A stretch of 60,000 nt of DNA, from contig NC_088300.1 in assembly GCF_032854445.1 (NCBI RefSeq), forward strand, positions 29,495,608 through 29,555,607. Reading direction: 5' to 3'. A program made the translations under genes and the position numbers. Shown one piece after another: positions 13,101-23,610 of this stretch; position 1 is the first letter of the stretch, and each line of letters opens with the position of its first letter. The notes beneath the pieces are model-generated. The model saw nothing but the letters and a program-made list of their open reading frames with translations. It made no database searches and was not told where the DNA came from. Source of the DNA: Liolophura sinensis. Taxonomy: Eukaryota > Mollusca > Polyplacophora > Chitonida > Chitonidae.

Positions 13101-16100
13101 GAGTTTGCTCCCACAATAATATTTCCCGCCGTTGTATAAGTGAAATCTTCTTGAGTAAAGCGTAAAACACCAATCAAATAAATTATTCTTAACTCTTATA
13201 ACTGTGGTCAGGCAATACCATACAAACTCAAGCTCAATACATGCAGAACTTTTGAGAGACCATGTCAAACACTTCCCTTAACTGGCTTTCCCTGTTATCG
13301 GATACTCACACCGACACTTCAGATTTCACATGACTTGCAAGCTACATGCAAGTTAATGATGCTGCCTGACTGCAACGTTATGCTGATGACACTAGACTTC
13401 ACACTCCACCCAGTTACAATGCCATTGCCCTTTCACTTTATTCTGAGCTCCTGTGTGTGGGAAGGTCTGTCAGCAACCTGTGAATGGGTGTGGGTTCACC
13501 CCGGGCTCTGTCCGGTTTCCTCCCACCATAATGCTGGCCGCCGTCGCATAAGTGAAATATTCTTGAGTACGGCGTAAAACACCAATCAAATAAAGAAATA
13601 AATATTCTGAGCTCCAGACATTAAAGTATATGTGTCTGTACACCCAATTCTGAATCTTCAAGCTTGCACCAGATTCTAGCTTCTGACCTGTCTTAATTTT
13701 GGTGAATTAATTTGATGAACACTGACCTGGTCCTGATGTTTCCTGGTGGTCACTGGCCTGTCAGCAGCACTGCTTGGTGCCACACGGCTCTCAAAACCCA
13801 ACTACAACACAACCAACAATAAATGTAACTCAAACAGCTTCAACATATTCATGGGGTACCATTATAATTTCGCATCCAATGGCGACTCAGGTCCAAGCTA
13901 AATTGACCACTGATTTCGTTATTTATTTGATTGGCGTTTTACACTGTACTCAAGAATATTTCACCTATACGACAGCGGCCAAACCGACCACTGTTCTCTG
14001 GCAATGCATGCGTAATACTTTAACAGTTTGCCAACAAAACATATCATGACAATTGAACAAAAGTCTACACTGCTCAATTATGCCCGATTTTATTTTAGAT
14101 GGGAATAAAAGGTTCCTTATTTCTGCACATTAAATTTGATCGATGAATGGCCAAGTCGACTGTTTCCTGCTACAAGTGTACTTTAATTGCCTGCAAAAAT
14201 TGAACTTAGAGAATTCCCCAATAAACCCTTTTTAGATGGCTGCTCCCACAGATTTACAATAGAGGCCACCCTTCCACTTCCGTCAGCCATAATGGAGTAC
14301 TACCGCTATACACGCCCATGTTATAATAAAACTCCAATATGGCTGATGGGCTACTTTTCTGCTTGCGTTATGCAACCCATCTATACCTAGAAGGCAGGAA
14401 TTTGATTGTGTTTATCTTTCTTTGGATGTAACTCGATCATAAACATTATCAATATGATCTGCAGAGACGGTTTTAAAAATGTAATTACACCTATTACTCT
14501 CCTTTACTTCATGTCCTTATCACTATCAGGATCCAATATACCCTACAAAGGGTCAGATGGTGTACCTACCAGCCTGGCAGCCACATCCTCTGAGGGAGAC
14601 CGACTAGGCCTAACCAATACGGGGTCAGACTGTATGTACGGCTTCAACTTCTCTGTGCTTGCCAACTGGACATAACCTAAATCCTGCAAGAAATGACATA
14701 GAAAAAGTTATGTACTGGTATCTGTACAAACAGATAAAACAGGATATATACTGTAGATTAGTACTGTGGAGAAGGCTACCAAAACACAAAACTTCAGCTC
14801 AGTATAGTAAGGACTTAACATGGATTCTATATACACAAAGAGGTGTAAGGATTATGAATTGGTAACTTACAGTAATTAACACACCTTTAGGTAGTCAACA
14901 ACGGAACATCTTCCCCACTTAATTGTGCTGTATGAGATGTACAAAACGTCACCCCAATACATAAAGTACGGGGCAGTTACCTATACATGGTAGGTATTTA
15001 TTTTTTTATTTATTTGATTGGTGTTTTACGCCGTACTCAAGAATATTTCACTTATATGACGGTTGCCAGCATTATGGTGGGAGGAAACCTGGCAGAGCCC
15101 GCAGGAAACCCAAAAACCTGGAAGGTATTGAATTTTATACATTAACACACATGCAGGGCATCAAAAATGAGAAAATCCACCTTGTGTTATTGTTCTGTAT
15201 TTGTATACAAAACCTGAGCTCAATACTTGCAGTACTTTGTAAGGTACCATCCTTAACGTTTACCTTAACAATGCTTTCATTATATTATCGGATGCCAGTA
15301 TAGACGCTCAGGTATGACATTAACTACAAGTACAACTGAGTTAATAAGGAGTGTAACCAAATGCATGATGTATGTTCAAACCTTATAAAAATACATCTTA
15401 CTGCTATAACTCAATTTCATTTGAACAGCCTCGATAAGACGTTACTTCAAGTTCTCTGAATATCTGACTTTCAGCCTTACCAATATCTCATCAAGAAGCT
15501 CCTGTATCAGCAAGACATTAGCTTTAACAGAGTCCTCACTGATCACACCACAGAAGTCCTTACAAACATGGTACAACCTGTAGTACAGATGACATAGCAA
15601 CATACACTTTACTACATGCTCTTGCCAAAATAAAACAACACGTTAGAATTCAGCAACCTTGTGTTACACTGATCAGTTTCATGTCAAACACAAGTAGTGC
15701 AACTCTATGTATTGGAAATCAGGTATACATGTAAATATCAGAAAATATTTTGGCATTAACCAGCAATCAAATAAATAATCAATCAAAAATATTTTAAAAG
15801 ACATTGTAATGAAACTGATCAAATCCTAGCGGCAACAACTGTATAAATATAGATCTCTACATATTAAATTAACAGATCAAGTCCAATGCCCATATTCATT
15901 TAGCAATCTACTAACTATCAGAACCAAAGTTACATATGGTGCATTAAAAGAAAGAGATAAAGATGTATGTGTTCAAAAAATAAAAGGTGCATACATACTG
16001 TTACCTAATTAGGTGTAACTTGACAATCACGAGAGATAACCATTTTTTACAATACAATTAGGTATGCACTACTAAAAATCTGAACTGCCACCTGAACAGT

Positions 16101-19100
16101 TGCAAAAGAAACACAACAGCAGTAAAATGTCAACTCTTCTTCTTTAAAATGAACACAAAGTCAGCCACTAAAGCTGAATTAATTGATAAAGTAGTATTCC
16201 AGAATAGTTCTGAAAATATTTTGAAAAATTCTACATTATTTATCAACAAAATAAATATCAAATGATCGTCAGTACCTAGCCAATGATTTGGTGAAGCCAT
16301 TTTGCCATATTATAGCTATATAGAGTGACGTCACAAAACTTACAAACTCCCCCCTACCATTGGTATTAAACAATATGCCAATGAGAAAATACAAACAGAA
16401 ATGCCTGATAACCAACCAAAGAGTATTAGTTCTGTCCTGTTTCTTTTAGCCTGGCGCTCAGTCAAGGTAATTTTCATTGGCACAACAGTCGTCTTTTAGC
16501 AGTCCTGCTTGTTTTCGTCTTCGACCTGCATTAGGCCTTGCTGACTGTACTGACAATTTACCGAACACAGCAGTGCTTCCTTATTTATAAGAGACTCTTT
16601 CATGCAGATTTCAGGAAGATATTTTCGTAATAAATCTGACTTTCCTAAGCAATGACTCTTCCGAGGCTGTTTTCTTGCCTGCTCACCATGGCAAGTTACT
16701 GCAGTCTCCTGCCCAACATGTATGTACTGTTATATGTACAGCTGTTCTCATTTCCCTGCTCATAAATGTATGGCCCAAAATGCATCAGTTTAACACTTAA
16801 ACTAACTGCAAAATCTAATTTATTGTACTGATATCTGTCTATCCACTATAAGAAACCACATTGATTATCGATAACCCATAGGTATTTTAATGTGACAGCC
16901 AATTATCACATGAAGCTTTCAGCGCTAGCGAATGGCAACGTTCATAAGGGCTTCCACAACATGGCTACTTGGAGTGAATTGTCGACAAGTGCCATATCCC
17001 CAATGCTGAACTTTTTCTCTGATAACTGTGTCCTATATCCTTTATTCTATGTATACATAGTGGCAGACTTTATGTTCACTTCAATCTACTGTGTACTGTA
17101 ATTCTTTAACCTTTTCGCATGTTTGCAAGATGTTTATTCAAGCTTAAAACGTTTGCTGTGACGTCACTCTACTGTTTGCGCAACTGATTATTTTTCAAGA
17201 ATCCACACTTGCAAGTTTGTGGTTTGAGTGGTGACGGGTGACTAATTGTACCACCTGAGTTCGCCTTTGATTAGTGTACAGTAGAGCGGAATTCGAAACC
17301 ACAAACACAAGACTTTAAAACATTCCAATATCACACTGAGCTATCCTGGAAGACCATACAACCTTCTCCTTTTAAACTGTTTTATACATTTCTTGTGACA
17401 TCAATCCTTTGTCTGACATAAGAATGTTATATACGAAGGGTCTATTCATTTCTTATCAATGTGGAATTCATTTTTTTCTGACAGTTTCGCTCTTCACGTT
17501 CATTTCAAAGACAGAAAATGTTGCCAATGTGAGAAAAGGCAGAGTCGCATCATCAATTCTCTTAGGCATAATTATAAACAGCAAAACACTTAGGTGAACT
17601 GATGGGTCTAATTTGTGGCATTCTGATTACTAACATTTTACATATCTCGAGGCCTTGAAATGTCAATGTGACAGAAATTGTATAATCTAGACTTCACCAG
17701 TGTGCACATCAATCAATTCAGATATACTTTCCCGCATAACTAATCATAGACCGAGTCAACGTCCATCTTACACACCCAGTGTATGCTCATGTAGTAACCT
17801 ACATAGAGTACAATGTTCCCATTTGCTAAAATCTCTAACGCTAAGACTTCATGTAACACCGTCACGAAAGATCAACCATGTTACATATTATTTTCAACTG
17901 TGCAAATATTGCGGCACAGCCGGCAAGAAAAAACATTCACTGACCCTAATTCTTTTTCAAGAATCAACTGTTGCACTTCGTTTCTCCACTACATATTCTG
18001 AAGGCATTGTTCTGAGTGTAGACTGACAAAATGACACTTTTTGTGAGACCTTGAAATTGGCCAATCCAACCACAACCAATGAAGTTTTGTCTCCAAAATC
18101 AACTTAAAAATCTGTATAAATTGCACTGAAAGTTACTTTTCGTATGAAAAAGGGTTGAGGAAATAAGGTATACTAGACTAACGATACTTGAAACGAAGAA
18201 AAATAACACATTTCAGAAGCTTTCACAGTAGTTCAAGTGAAACAAACCTGCAGAGCAGTTCTATGACCAAGACTGCCGAGATGTTCTGAAGTGAAGAAGC
18301 CACAAAGTAAAGGCCTCCTCTTTTGATGTAGTAATATGTCACATCGGACTCCACCTGAAATGCATTTCAATATTTGTTAAATGAATCATTTTAAAATTAT
18401 ATGTAATTACGCTAATTTTAATATTAAAACACCATACATATACTTGCACATCATTTCTGCTGTCATCAATTTTACTCAACTTAAATGCATGCTGCTGAAT
18501 GAAATGTGCAGCTGTATATGTATAGAACAAAGGACAAAACAGTACGTTACATGTACACATAGCAGGGATTCATACAGGTCGATTTTAGACCCCGGTATTC
18601 AGTGATAAAAAATCAATTCTGTGTTTTTCTGGTACAAATACTCAAATTTTTGGACAAAAATTGAATTGCATTTGAATCATACATGCGTAGTGTTTAACTT
18701 CAACCGTCAATGGCTGGACCCATGACAAGCGGAGTCAGCCTTGTTTAACAAGTAGTCAGGCGTGATTTTCAAAACCAAGATGGCAAAAAAGACGGCCTAA
18801 CTGTGCCAACACAGACTGAGTAAATGGTAAAAGTTAAAGGTTAGTCAGGTGTAAGGACAATTTTTCTGTGGTCAAAAGTGTGTCAGGGATCTCGTTTTCG
18901 TATATGTTGTTTATTTTTGAAGACGTAAGCAGGGTTTGTAACAGTTTCATTATGTATCTCTAGTCTGAGCAGAATAGGCATCATCCCATATTCTGCACAT
19001 CTTTACTTTTGATATAATGTGTGTTAGTTCCTTTTTTCCTTTAATACAACAACCAACAACTGAACATGCATCACCATGGTTTATATCTGTTTTGTTATAC

Positions 19101-20151
19101 AATGTGTATCTCTGATCAGGATAATATGCTTTTTAAGGCATATGTCTGTACCAACAATAATATCATCACCAGAAATGAACCTCAACTGAAATTAAACTTT
19201 ACATATACATTTCATACATACTTTCACATTCACAAAATTACCGGTCGCTAAAGTGGAATTAAACTCAAAACAGATTAAAGTCAGTATTTAAAATACAAGT
19301 AAACTAAATCTGACCAGGAAAACAAAAGAATTTTGAGTTTCTAGTCGCAAAGATTTGGACTTCTATGAATCCCTGCATACATGTAGCTTCACAAATTACG
19401 GGTACCACTTATCCCAGAAATATATCTACACCTTCATTCTGTATTTAACCTAGAAGTTTGTCCATGACTGAAACTAAGTTGCCTCATTCTGAAAGTTTTG
19501 CTGATCTCGTGTTTCTAGGTTTGTCTGGAGGATAGGATGATATCCTACTAGAAAGATGTAAGTTTAAGCACCAAAAGTAATATTCATAACCTTTTTCACT
19601 TCTAAATATGCTCTTCTTTGAGTGAATATTTAGGGCTTTTAGGGCAGTATATCTTATGAGATTTTTAGGGAAAAACTACATTATGAGCATGTATCTACAA
19701 CACAATCTATCCAGGCCTAATCTTTTATAATTTACCTGTTCACAAAATTGTGAAATATAAGCTTGGTATAAAGAAAATGAGGGCCTCCATGGCTCAGTTG
19801 GTTAGCGCACTAGCGCAGAGTAATGACCAAGGAGCCTCTCACCAATGCGGTCGCTGTGAGTTCAAGTCCAGCTCATGTTGGCTTCCTCTCCGGCCGTAAT
19901 TAGGAAGGTCTGACAGCAACCTGCGGATGGCCGTGAGTTTCCCCTGGTCTGTGCCCGGTTTCCTCTGACCATAGTGCCGGCTACTGTCTTATAAGTGAAA
20001 TATTCTTGAGTACGGTGTAAACTGCTAATCAAATAAATACAAAGTATAACTGATGAAAATTAACTCACAAAGTGTGGTGGCAACTGTCCTCGTTTCACTT
20101 CTTTCAGCCGTTTGGCAAAAACAGATCTGGTATCTGCGTTGACATACCTAT
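7004..20151 (-). CDS. AP4M1: AP-4 complex subunit mu-1 (12 coding exons; first exon not found)
   Basis: This gene encodes the medium subunit of the AP-4 heterotetramer, which at the trans-Golgi network recognises tyrosine-type sorting signals and packages cargo into non-clathrin vesicles (family knowledge). Twelve exons on the minus strand, listed separately, align in order with vertebrate AP-4 mu. The first five encode the N-terminal longin-like half (GGLYF, ELLDEIL, GYVQLAST). The rest encode the mu homology domain, beginning at NEIFVDVIERMN and ending WVRYITVSDSFLVKI. All joins have AG acceptors and GT donors. Phases match at every join except after exon 8501-8620, which is out of frame. 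The found exons give about 428 codons; with the missing ~19-residue N-terminus this approaches the vertebrate length of about 450. The signature PPAGE and FEESRIL segments separate it from AP-1, AP-2 and AP-3 mu subunits. It lies head to head with AKT. Confidence 0.94.
7272..7610 (-). mobile_element. SINE A, full-length minus copy
   Basis: Read on the minus strand it starts with a tRNA-like head (GGTGGAGCG...TTCGGGAGC...GGTCAATCCTGG) and ends with GACTGAAAAATTGTTAAG-like sequence and a CTCACTCAC tail. It matches the plus-strand copies at 47816 and 48108. It lies in the last AP4M1 intron. Confidence 0.8.
8501..8620 (-). CDS. AP4M1: AP4M1 exon 12 with an internal change of frame
   Basis: Acceptor TTACAG, predicted donor GTAACC. 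Joined in phase to the previous exon it reads SITQQLSGSDQTAE, matching the family S-SQELSSPEQ-AE block. Further on, the matching segment (FKRFTGGLEHVSRFR, equivalent to the PRVQGGSQLSGLF region) is in a different frame; that second frame runs in phase into the last exon. The family Trp just before it (LVWRI) sits in the third frame. The exon is 120 bases, two more or one fewer than phase requires. An assembly indel, a disabling mutation, or use of the weak in-frame donor after GAGCCTCCT could explain it. Confidence 0.72.
9532..9610 (-). mobile_element. SINE C 3' fragment
   Basis: Minus-strand TAAGTGAAATATTCTTGAG with part of the upstream TTTCCTCC block, in the AP4M1 intron just upstream (plus coordinates) of exon 9643-9741. 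Confidence 0.65.
9643..9741 (-). CDS. AP4M1: AP4M1 exon 11
   Basis: Acceptor CTTTCTCAG, donor GTAATA. It encodes DTELVLRIKGTFSSNTHAVN followed by VIVKVPVSKHVT, the paired beta strands of the mu homology domain (vertebrate L-V-LKLRC--- and N-R-HLPLP). It ends in phase 2. Confidence 0.94.
10068..10159 (-). CDS. AP4M1: AP4M1 exon 10
   Basis: Acceptor CATTTAG after a T-rich tract, donor GTATAG. It encodes FSLMNYTVSGDLPSEVPFQV and KVFVGEAEQS, aligning with the MRYQLSDDLPSPLPFRL block of AP-4 mu. It ends in phase 2. Confidence 0.93.
11589..11695 (-). CDS. AP4M1: AP4M1 exon 9
   Basis: Acceptor CTTTCAG, donor GTTAGC. It encodes CCTFHPTVKLDDFEESRIL followed by VVQPPAGE. This PP-GE segment and the preceding FHPTVKLDDFE are the best diagnostic block for AP-4 mu in the window. 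Confidence 0.97.
12297..12420 (-). CDS. AP4M1: AP4M1 exon 8
   Basis: Acceptor TTATTAG, donor GTAAGA. It encodes GTVMRSEVNGSVNMRSFLAG and NPSIKIAVNEDLII, equivalent to the V-G-I--KSFL-G-P---I-L-E segment of mu homology domains. It ends in phase 1. Confidence 0.95.
12879..12950 (-). CDS. AP4M1: AP4M1 exon 7 (start of mu homology domain)
   Basis: Acceptor TTTCTAG, donor GTATGT. The 24 codons encode VAGSTKNEIFVDVIERMN and TVIGPN. This is the first strand of the mu homology (cargo-binding) domain; the family pattern is NE.F.DV.E.. Confidence 0.95.
13071..13186 (+). mobile_element. SINE C 3' half
   Basis: GTGAGTTTACTCCTGGTTCT through GTATAAGTGAAAT to CACCAATCAAATAAAT. Confidence 0.75.
13455..13603 (+). 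mobile_element. SINE C 3' half
   Basis: A well conserved copy: GGGCTCTGTCCGGTTTCCTC, CATAATGCTGGCCGCCGTCG, TGAGTACGGCGTAAAACACC. Less than 300 bp from the copy at 13071. Confidence 0.8.
13727..13801 (-). CDS. AP4M1: AP4M1 exon 6 (linker)
   Basis: Acceptor TTGTAG, donor GTCAGT. The 25 codons encode LGFESRVAPSSAADRPV and TTRKHQDQ, the linker before the mu homology domain. VAPSSAA-RPV is shared with vertebrate AP-4 mu, unusually strong conservation for a linker. Confidence 0.92.
13916..13982 (-). mobile_element. SINE C 3' fragment
   Basis: Minus-strand GAAATATTCTTGAGTAC and CGCCAATCAAATAAAT. Confidence 0.65.
14285..14344. repeat. 60-bp hairpin element, copy 2
   Basis: The ends AGCCATAATGGAGT and ACTCCAATATGGCT are inverted repeats. 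The loop shares GCCCATGTTA with copy 1, so the two are related mobile or foldback units, not chance palindromes. Confidence 0.7.
14570..14683 (-). CDS. AP4M1: AP4M1 exon 5
   Basis: Acceptor CTTGCAG, donor GTAGGT. The 38 codons begin DLGYVQLASTEKLKPYIQ, matching the GYVQTTSTEMLRNFIQ segment that closes the longin-like half, and continue into the variable linker (VRPSRSPSED). An alternative donor four bases downstream would break the frame. Confidence 0.95.
15000..15112 (-). mobile_element. SINE C 3' half
   Basis: Minus-strand copy with GAAATATTCTTGAGTACGGC, CATAATGCTGGCAACCGTC and GGTTTCCTCCC, in an AP4M1 intron. Confidence 0.8.
15481..15577 (-). CDS. AP4M1: AP4M1 exon 4
   Basis: Acceptor CTACAG, donor GTAAGG. 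It encodes LYHVCKDFCGVISED and VLLIQELLDEIL, matching the DYCG and YELLDEVLDYGY region of AP-4 mu. The reading frame ends in phase 0. Confidence 0.95.
15600..18240. other. AP4M1 intron 3, AT-rich
   Basis: Intronic DNA between AP4M1 exons 15481-15577 and 18248-18354. It contains two palindromic CRE sites (16326-16333 and 17159-17166) and, near its upstream end, a partial TIR element around 18035-18172. I see no nested gene. Confidence 0.6.
18035..18172. mobile_element. TIR element, partial copy
   Basis: The right end AAAGGGTTGAGGAAATAAGG and interior AATTGGCCAATCCAACC are present; no left end was found. Confidence 0.5.
18248..18354 (-). CDS. AP4M1: AP4M1 exon 3
   Basis: Acceptor TTTCAG, donor GTTTGT. 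It encodes YYYIKRGGLYFVASS and NISAVLVIELL, the longin-domain strand and helix equivalent to the vertebrate IRHSGLYLVVTT and LLELLSRL segments. It ends with two bases of an Arg codon completed by the next exon. Confidence 0.92.
19450..19670 (+). repeat. Dispersed repeat D, copy 2
   Basis: GGATAGGATGATATCCTACT, AAGCACCAAAAGTAATATTC and AAATATGCTCTTCTTTGAG align with copy 1 in the same orientation. Confidence 0.65.
19784..20038 (+). mobile_element. SINE C, full-length with tRNA-like head
   Basis: The head GGCCTCCATGGCTCAGTTGG TTAGCGC has an A box; GTGAGTTCAAGTCC is a B box. The body and CGGTGTAAACTGC-AATCAAATAAAT tail follow. This copy and 46628-46863 define the family's full structure. Confidence 0.85.
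20069..20151 (-). CDS. AP4M1: AP4M1 exon 2 (first found)
   Basis: The minus-strand acceptor is a pyrimidine-rich tract ending CCAG; the donor is GTGAGT. The exon encodes 27 codons starting RYVNADTR and ending GQLPPHF, matching the AP-4 mu region after the conserved KD(F/Y)RGD. It starts with the last two bases (AT) of a codon, so the preceding exon must end in phase 1; T|AT would restore the family Tyr. Confidence 0.85.
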
Positions 20152-20171
20152 CTGGAGTGGAGAGTTGAGGT

Positions 20172-20240
20172 ATGTAATTTATTTATTTAATTGATTGTTG
20201 TTTAATGCCATACTTTTACTAATAATGATGGCGTGGTTGG
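20172..20240 (-). mobile_element. SINE C 3' fragment, degenerate
   Basis: Minus-strand tail (AATTAAATAAATAAAT) with a decayed body, directly upstream of AP4M1 exon 20069-20151. Confidence 0.45.
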
Positions 20241-21479
20241 TCATCTTTAAGGGCAGAACAAAGCTCAGTGCCTGGGTCCAGTAAACATCTGACAAATTAC
20301 TGAGAAACACACAGATCTATGTACACCAAATGTACATTAGATGAACACATACATGTGGTCTTCAATGAGCATGAGACTGTGTAAATGGTCGACTACTTAT
20401 CTACAAATTTCCTTTCAAATTCCAGCTTTGAACCCACATCTTGTGTGAAACCAGCACTTAAAAGGTAAGCACCTTAACCACTCTTTTATGACCCTCTCCT
20501 CAAGGCTGAACTGTCCACAATTTTAATATGACAAATTAACCAGTGATCTGGATTCAATACTGAATGCATCATGCCAAAAACACTATAAAAATTGTGACAC
20601 TGGTATTAATGGTTATTTTCTTCACTGATTGAGGTTTAACACTGTGCTGGCAGTAAACTAAAAATGATCCATGCCTACATGTGCCAATTACTAGTAAGGG
20701 TTATGTTAACATAATGCATTAACTGAAACTCTTCATAGAGGGATACAGGTTTTGAAGACCAGAACTTCAGCCCTGTGTGAGAAAATGTATATCTCTGACA
20801 ACGACAGCATTTCAGATGGAAGTCATCACGCGTGTGGATGGTATCTTCAGTGCATTCACTCCCGGATTTGCAGCATTGCCTTGAATAGCTCAACGAAATC
20901 TGTGAAAATAACGAAACGTTTTGAATACCACATGTACATATATAACATTACATTTTCATTTATTATTTCAAAAACGGACATAGTGTATTAGTGAGAGTGT
21001 ATACCACAAAAATTAATAATCTGTACCACTGACCAGAGGCAGAATATCTCTTCACGGTATGTTGTTTGCGACTACTTCGTAGAACGGACACATGGTGGCA
21101 GAAAACCGGGTAGAGAAATGCTGTTAGAATCTGGTTGGCCTTACTCGTCAAGCAAAAGTTTAGGCCAAAGTAATAATGCTTCTTACATGTATATACGTAA
21201 ATAATGATTTGAAGGTTTTCATCAAGCGCGTAAGCGATATTCAGTATGGTGTGTCTTTCAATGGCCGTAGTATATCTACTACTGCTGCTACTCAGCCGAA
21301 TGCCGCACTGAAAGAAATATGACGTACATAGTAGATCGCAGATCACAAATTCACGACTATTCCATTCATAATTGTAGCACTGGCGAAACACATGCTTGTG
21401 CATAGATGTAATTGCATCTGATCTCTGGGTAGGATGTTCCCAATGCATTCAAAACACTGAAATTTCCGCAAATAAAGAA

Positions 21480-21655
21480 GGCAGTGACGCAGCTCAAGCA
21501 GACAGCTTGTGTCCCTATATCTCGTCTCTGTCGAGATTTAACGAGAAGAACTTGCCAATGACGTCACTCTGAATGAAATCTTGGACGTGTGGTGGAAGAA
21601 TTTCGATTTTTTCCAAAAACTCTCTTCCGGAACGTTAAAAGACAACTAGTAAAGG
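21480..21655 (+). promoter_or_regulatory. Candidate AKT promoter / non-coding first exon, possibly bidirectional
   Basis: The segment is richer in CpG than its surroundings, contains a palindromic CRE (TGACGTCA, 21559-21566), and ends in a plausible donor (TAGTAAAG followed by GTAAATAC at 21656). It lies between the 5' ends of AP4M1 and AKT. AKT's first coding exon starts with an acceptor 26 bases before the ATG, so an upstream 5' UTR exon must exist. That this is it is inference; the implied first intron would be about 16.5 kb. Confidence 0.4.
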
Positions 21656-22919
21656 TAAATACTTGATATATTAATCCTTTGATCCTCTCAAGCGATATAT
21701 GTATGACAACTAATTACCAAGCACCGTGAAGAAAACGGCTATTTTTCGGCAGAGGATGTGTCCTCAAATCACCCCCAGGCTTTTCAACAACAACGTTGTA
21801 CTGTCGTGCATACAACATGTTGAATCACTGAATTTAACAGTTTAGGTGTTACTTTTCGTTTACTGAGGGGATTAAAGTATACCAGATCTGACGAGGCATT
21901 TTTCCCTTAGGCGTAATTCAACGGAATTTTTACGGTGAGGTTCCGGGAATAAACAAAAAATGACTTGCTGGATGGCAGATGAGTGAGTTGTGGGGATTTG
22001 TTTAGCCTATTCAGTAAAATATTTTGATTTGACTGTATTTCTGTTTGTAATTCTGGATTTGTCACACACATCATTTATAGATACCAGAAATACAATTTGT
22101 TCTTAAAAAGAAATTGGCAACTCATTTGTCATTGGATTTATGCATAGGATAAGGGAGATTCTTAAGCTGTATTTATATGCCGTATAATCAACCAATGTCC
22201 ATGTAGATGGATTCAATTAATTCACCGTACTGTTCATAGCTTTGAGCATCCAGTTTCCTCACAAGGATCAGAGAGTGACGAATAATATGGAGCTGAATGG
22301 AGGAAATGTGGCCAGAGACTTTGGTCTAAAGCTGGCTTATATATACTGTTACGCAGGGACTGCTGTCCACCCTTAACCTGAGAGCTATGTTTAACCGATT
22401 CCAGTATAATGCTTACAAAGAGCTATCCCCTCATTCAGTTCAGATGCATGCAAGTTTGATTTGTCATGAATACACGTAAAGCACGGCAGGTCTGAAAGCT
22501 AAAATAATTATTCACATGATGCCCCAATCGCTACTTGCCTGTATGTCGCCATTCTTGTGTAAATCAATCTTAACCAAAGTTGAAAATAGGCGCATATTTA
22601 GCAGGCTGCCACGCACTGCCTTGTTTTTAAAATCTGGGTAAACAAGGCGCGCATGACCAGCAGCAACTCCTCGGCTGTGTCCTACGCCTAGCCCCATATA
22701 AAAAGGTCACAGCGGAGATACTGGGCTAGGTGAAATGCTGAAGTTTGCTGATTTCTTAAGTAAAAAAATACAGGGCAATGAAACTATGATATTTAAAAGT
22801 TAGGCATATTCTGATTACTTATCGAGAAAGAATTTCTTATTGAAAAGCCATAGTTTTCATTTCTGAAAAGTCATTTCATTGAACCACACATGAACTGCCA
22901 TTGGCTGAATAGAGACACA

Positions 22920-23035
22920 TCATACTTAGCCTATTTCTTCTAATTTTTGAGACACCTGATCTGCTCATTTTAGCCAATATAAATGTAATTGTAGCTGGAA
23001 TACTGAGTTTCTTTTTTCCTGCATGATTGGAACAA
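22920..23035 (+). repeat. Dispersed repeat G, copy 1
   Basis: CTATTTCTTCTAATTTTTGA, CTGCTCATTTTAGCCAA and GAGTTTCTTTTTTC match the reverse complement of 28135-28245. Confidence 0.65.
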
Positions 23036-23224
23036 CATACTCATATCTTTACTTTTCCAAAAGGCTGGTGAAGGTATGTTATATTCTACTTTCAACACTA
23101 CAAATACATCCCAAAAATTAGAAGAATTAAAGTATGAGTTAAGTATGTGGAGAAAGTTTAGTTTTCGAACATATTACATGGATTATATTCAGTTGAAATC
23201 TACATAATCTGTCATAACGATACA

Positions 23225-23610
23225 TGTACTTCCTTTAGGGGCCTACAGGATACCTGAAACACTTAGTTTGTGGTCTAACATATGAAAGTACAAAAAAGCT
23301 TCTCAGCTTTTTTTCTTGGAATAAAAATGGTTTTAACTACAATTATTCTAAGGCCCCAGCCGTCAGTCCACAAATTATGTAGTCATTGGTGATAGCTGTC
23401 AAACCAACTTCAGGGAGAACCTGAAGGTGCCGTAATTTCCAGATATTCCTAGCAATGACGTAAAATATGAATAAAATATAGGGGGTTATTAAAAAATATA
23501 AAACATTCCTCAGAAATGAAATTTCTGTAAAATTGTTGGCCATATCTTACTTCATTTCTTTAAAACCATACTCTTCTTTATATTCTGATGGCAGCTTTTC
23601 ATGTACATTT
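23225..23610 (+). repeat. Dispersed repeat E, copy 1
   Basis: It shares with 31740-32290 the ordered blocks GTCTAACATATGAAAG, AAGCTTCT, AATGG-TTTAA-CTA, AGGCCCCAGC-GTC and AAAACCATACTC-TC. The other copy carries an expanded minisatellite. Confidence 0.65.

Noticed and set aside
19066-19110. Plus-strand peptide MHHHGLYLF, reminiscent of the HHHG and GLYL motifs of AP-4 mu
   Set aside because: It is on the wrong strand; the real GLYF exon is at 18248-18354 on the minus strand. Coincidence.
20963-21448. 161-codon minus-strand ORF, the longest outside the recognised exons
   Set aside because: It matches no family I know, has low-complexity Ser and Tyr stretches, and no domain signature. It may partly be AP4M1 5' UTR or intron. 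Kept out of the gene list.
21660-21720. Minus-strand peptide ERIKGLIY as the missing AP4M1 exon 1
   Set aside because: Superficially like SSKGDPLIY, but upstream residues do not match, there is no Met in register, and no usable donor follows.
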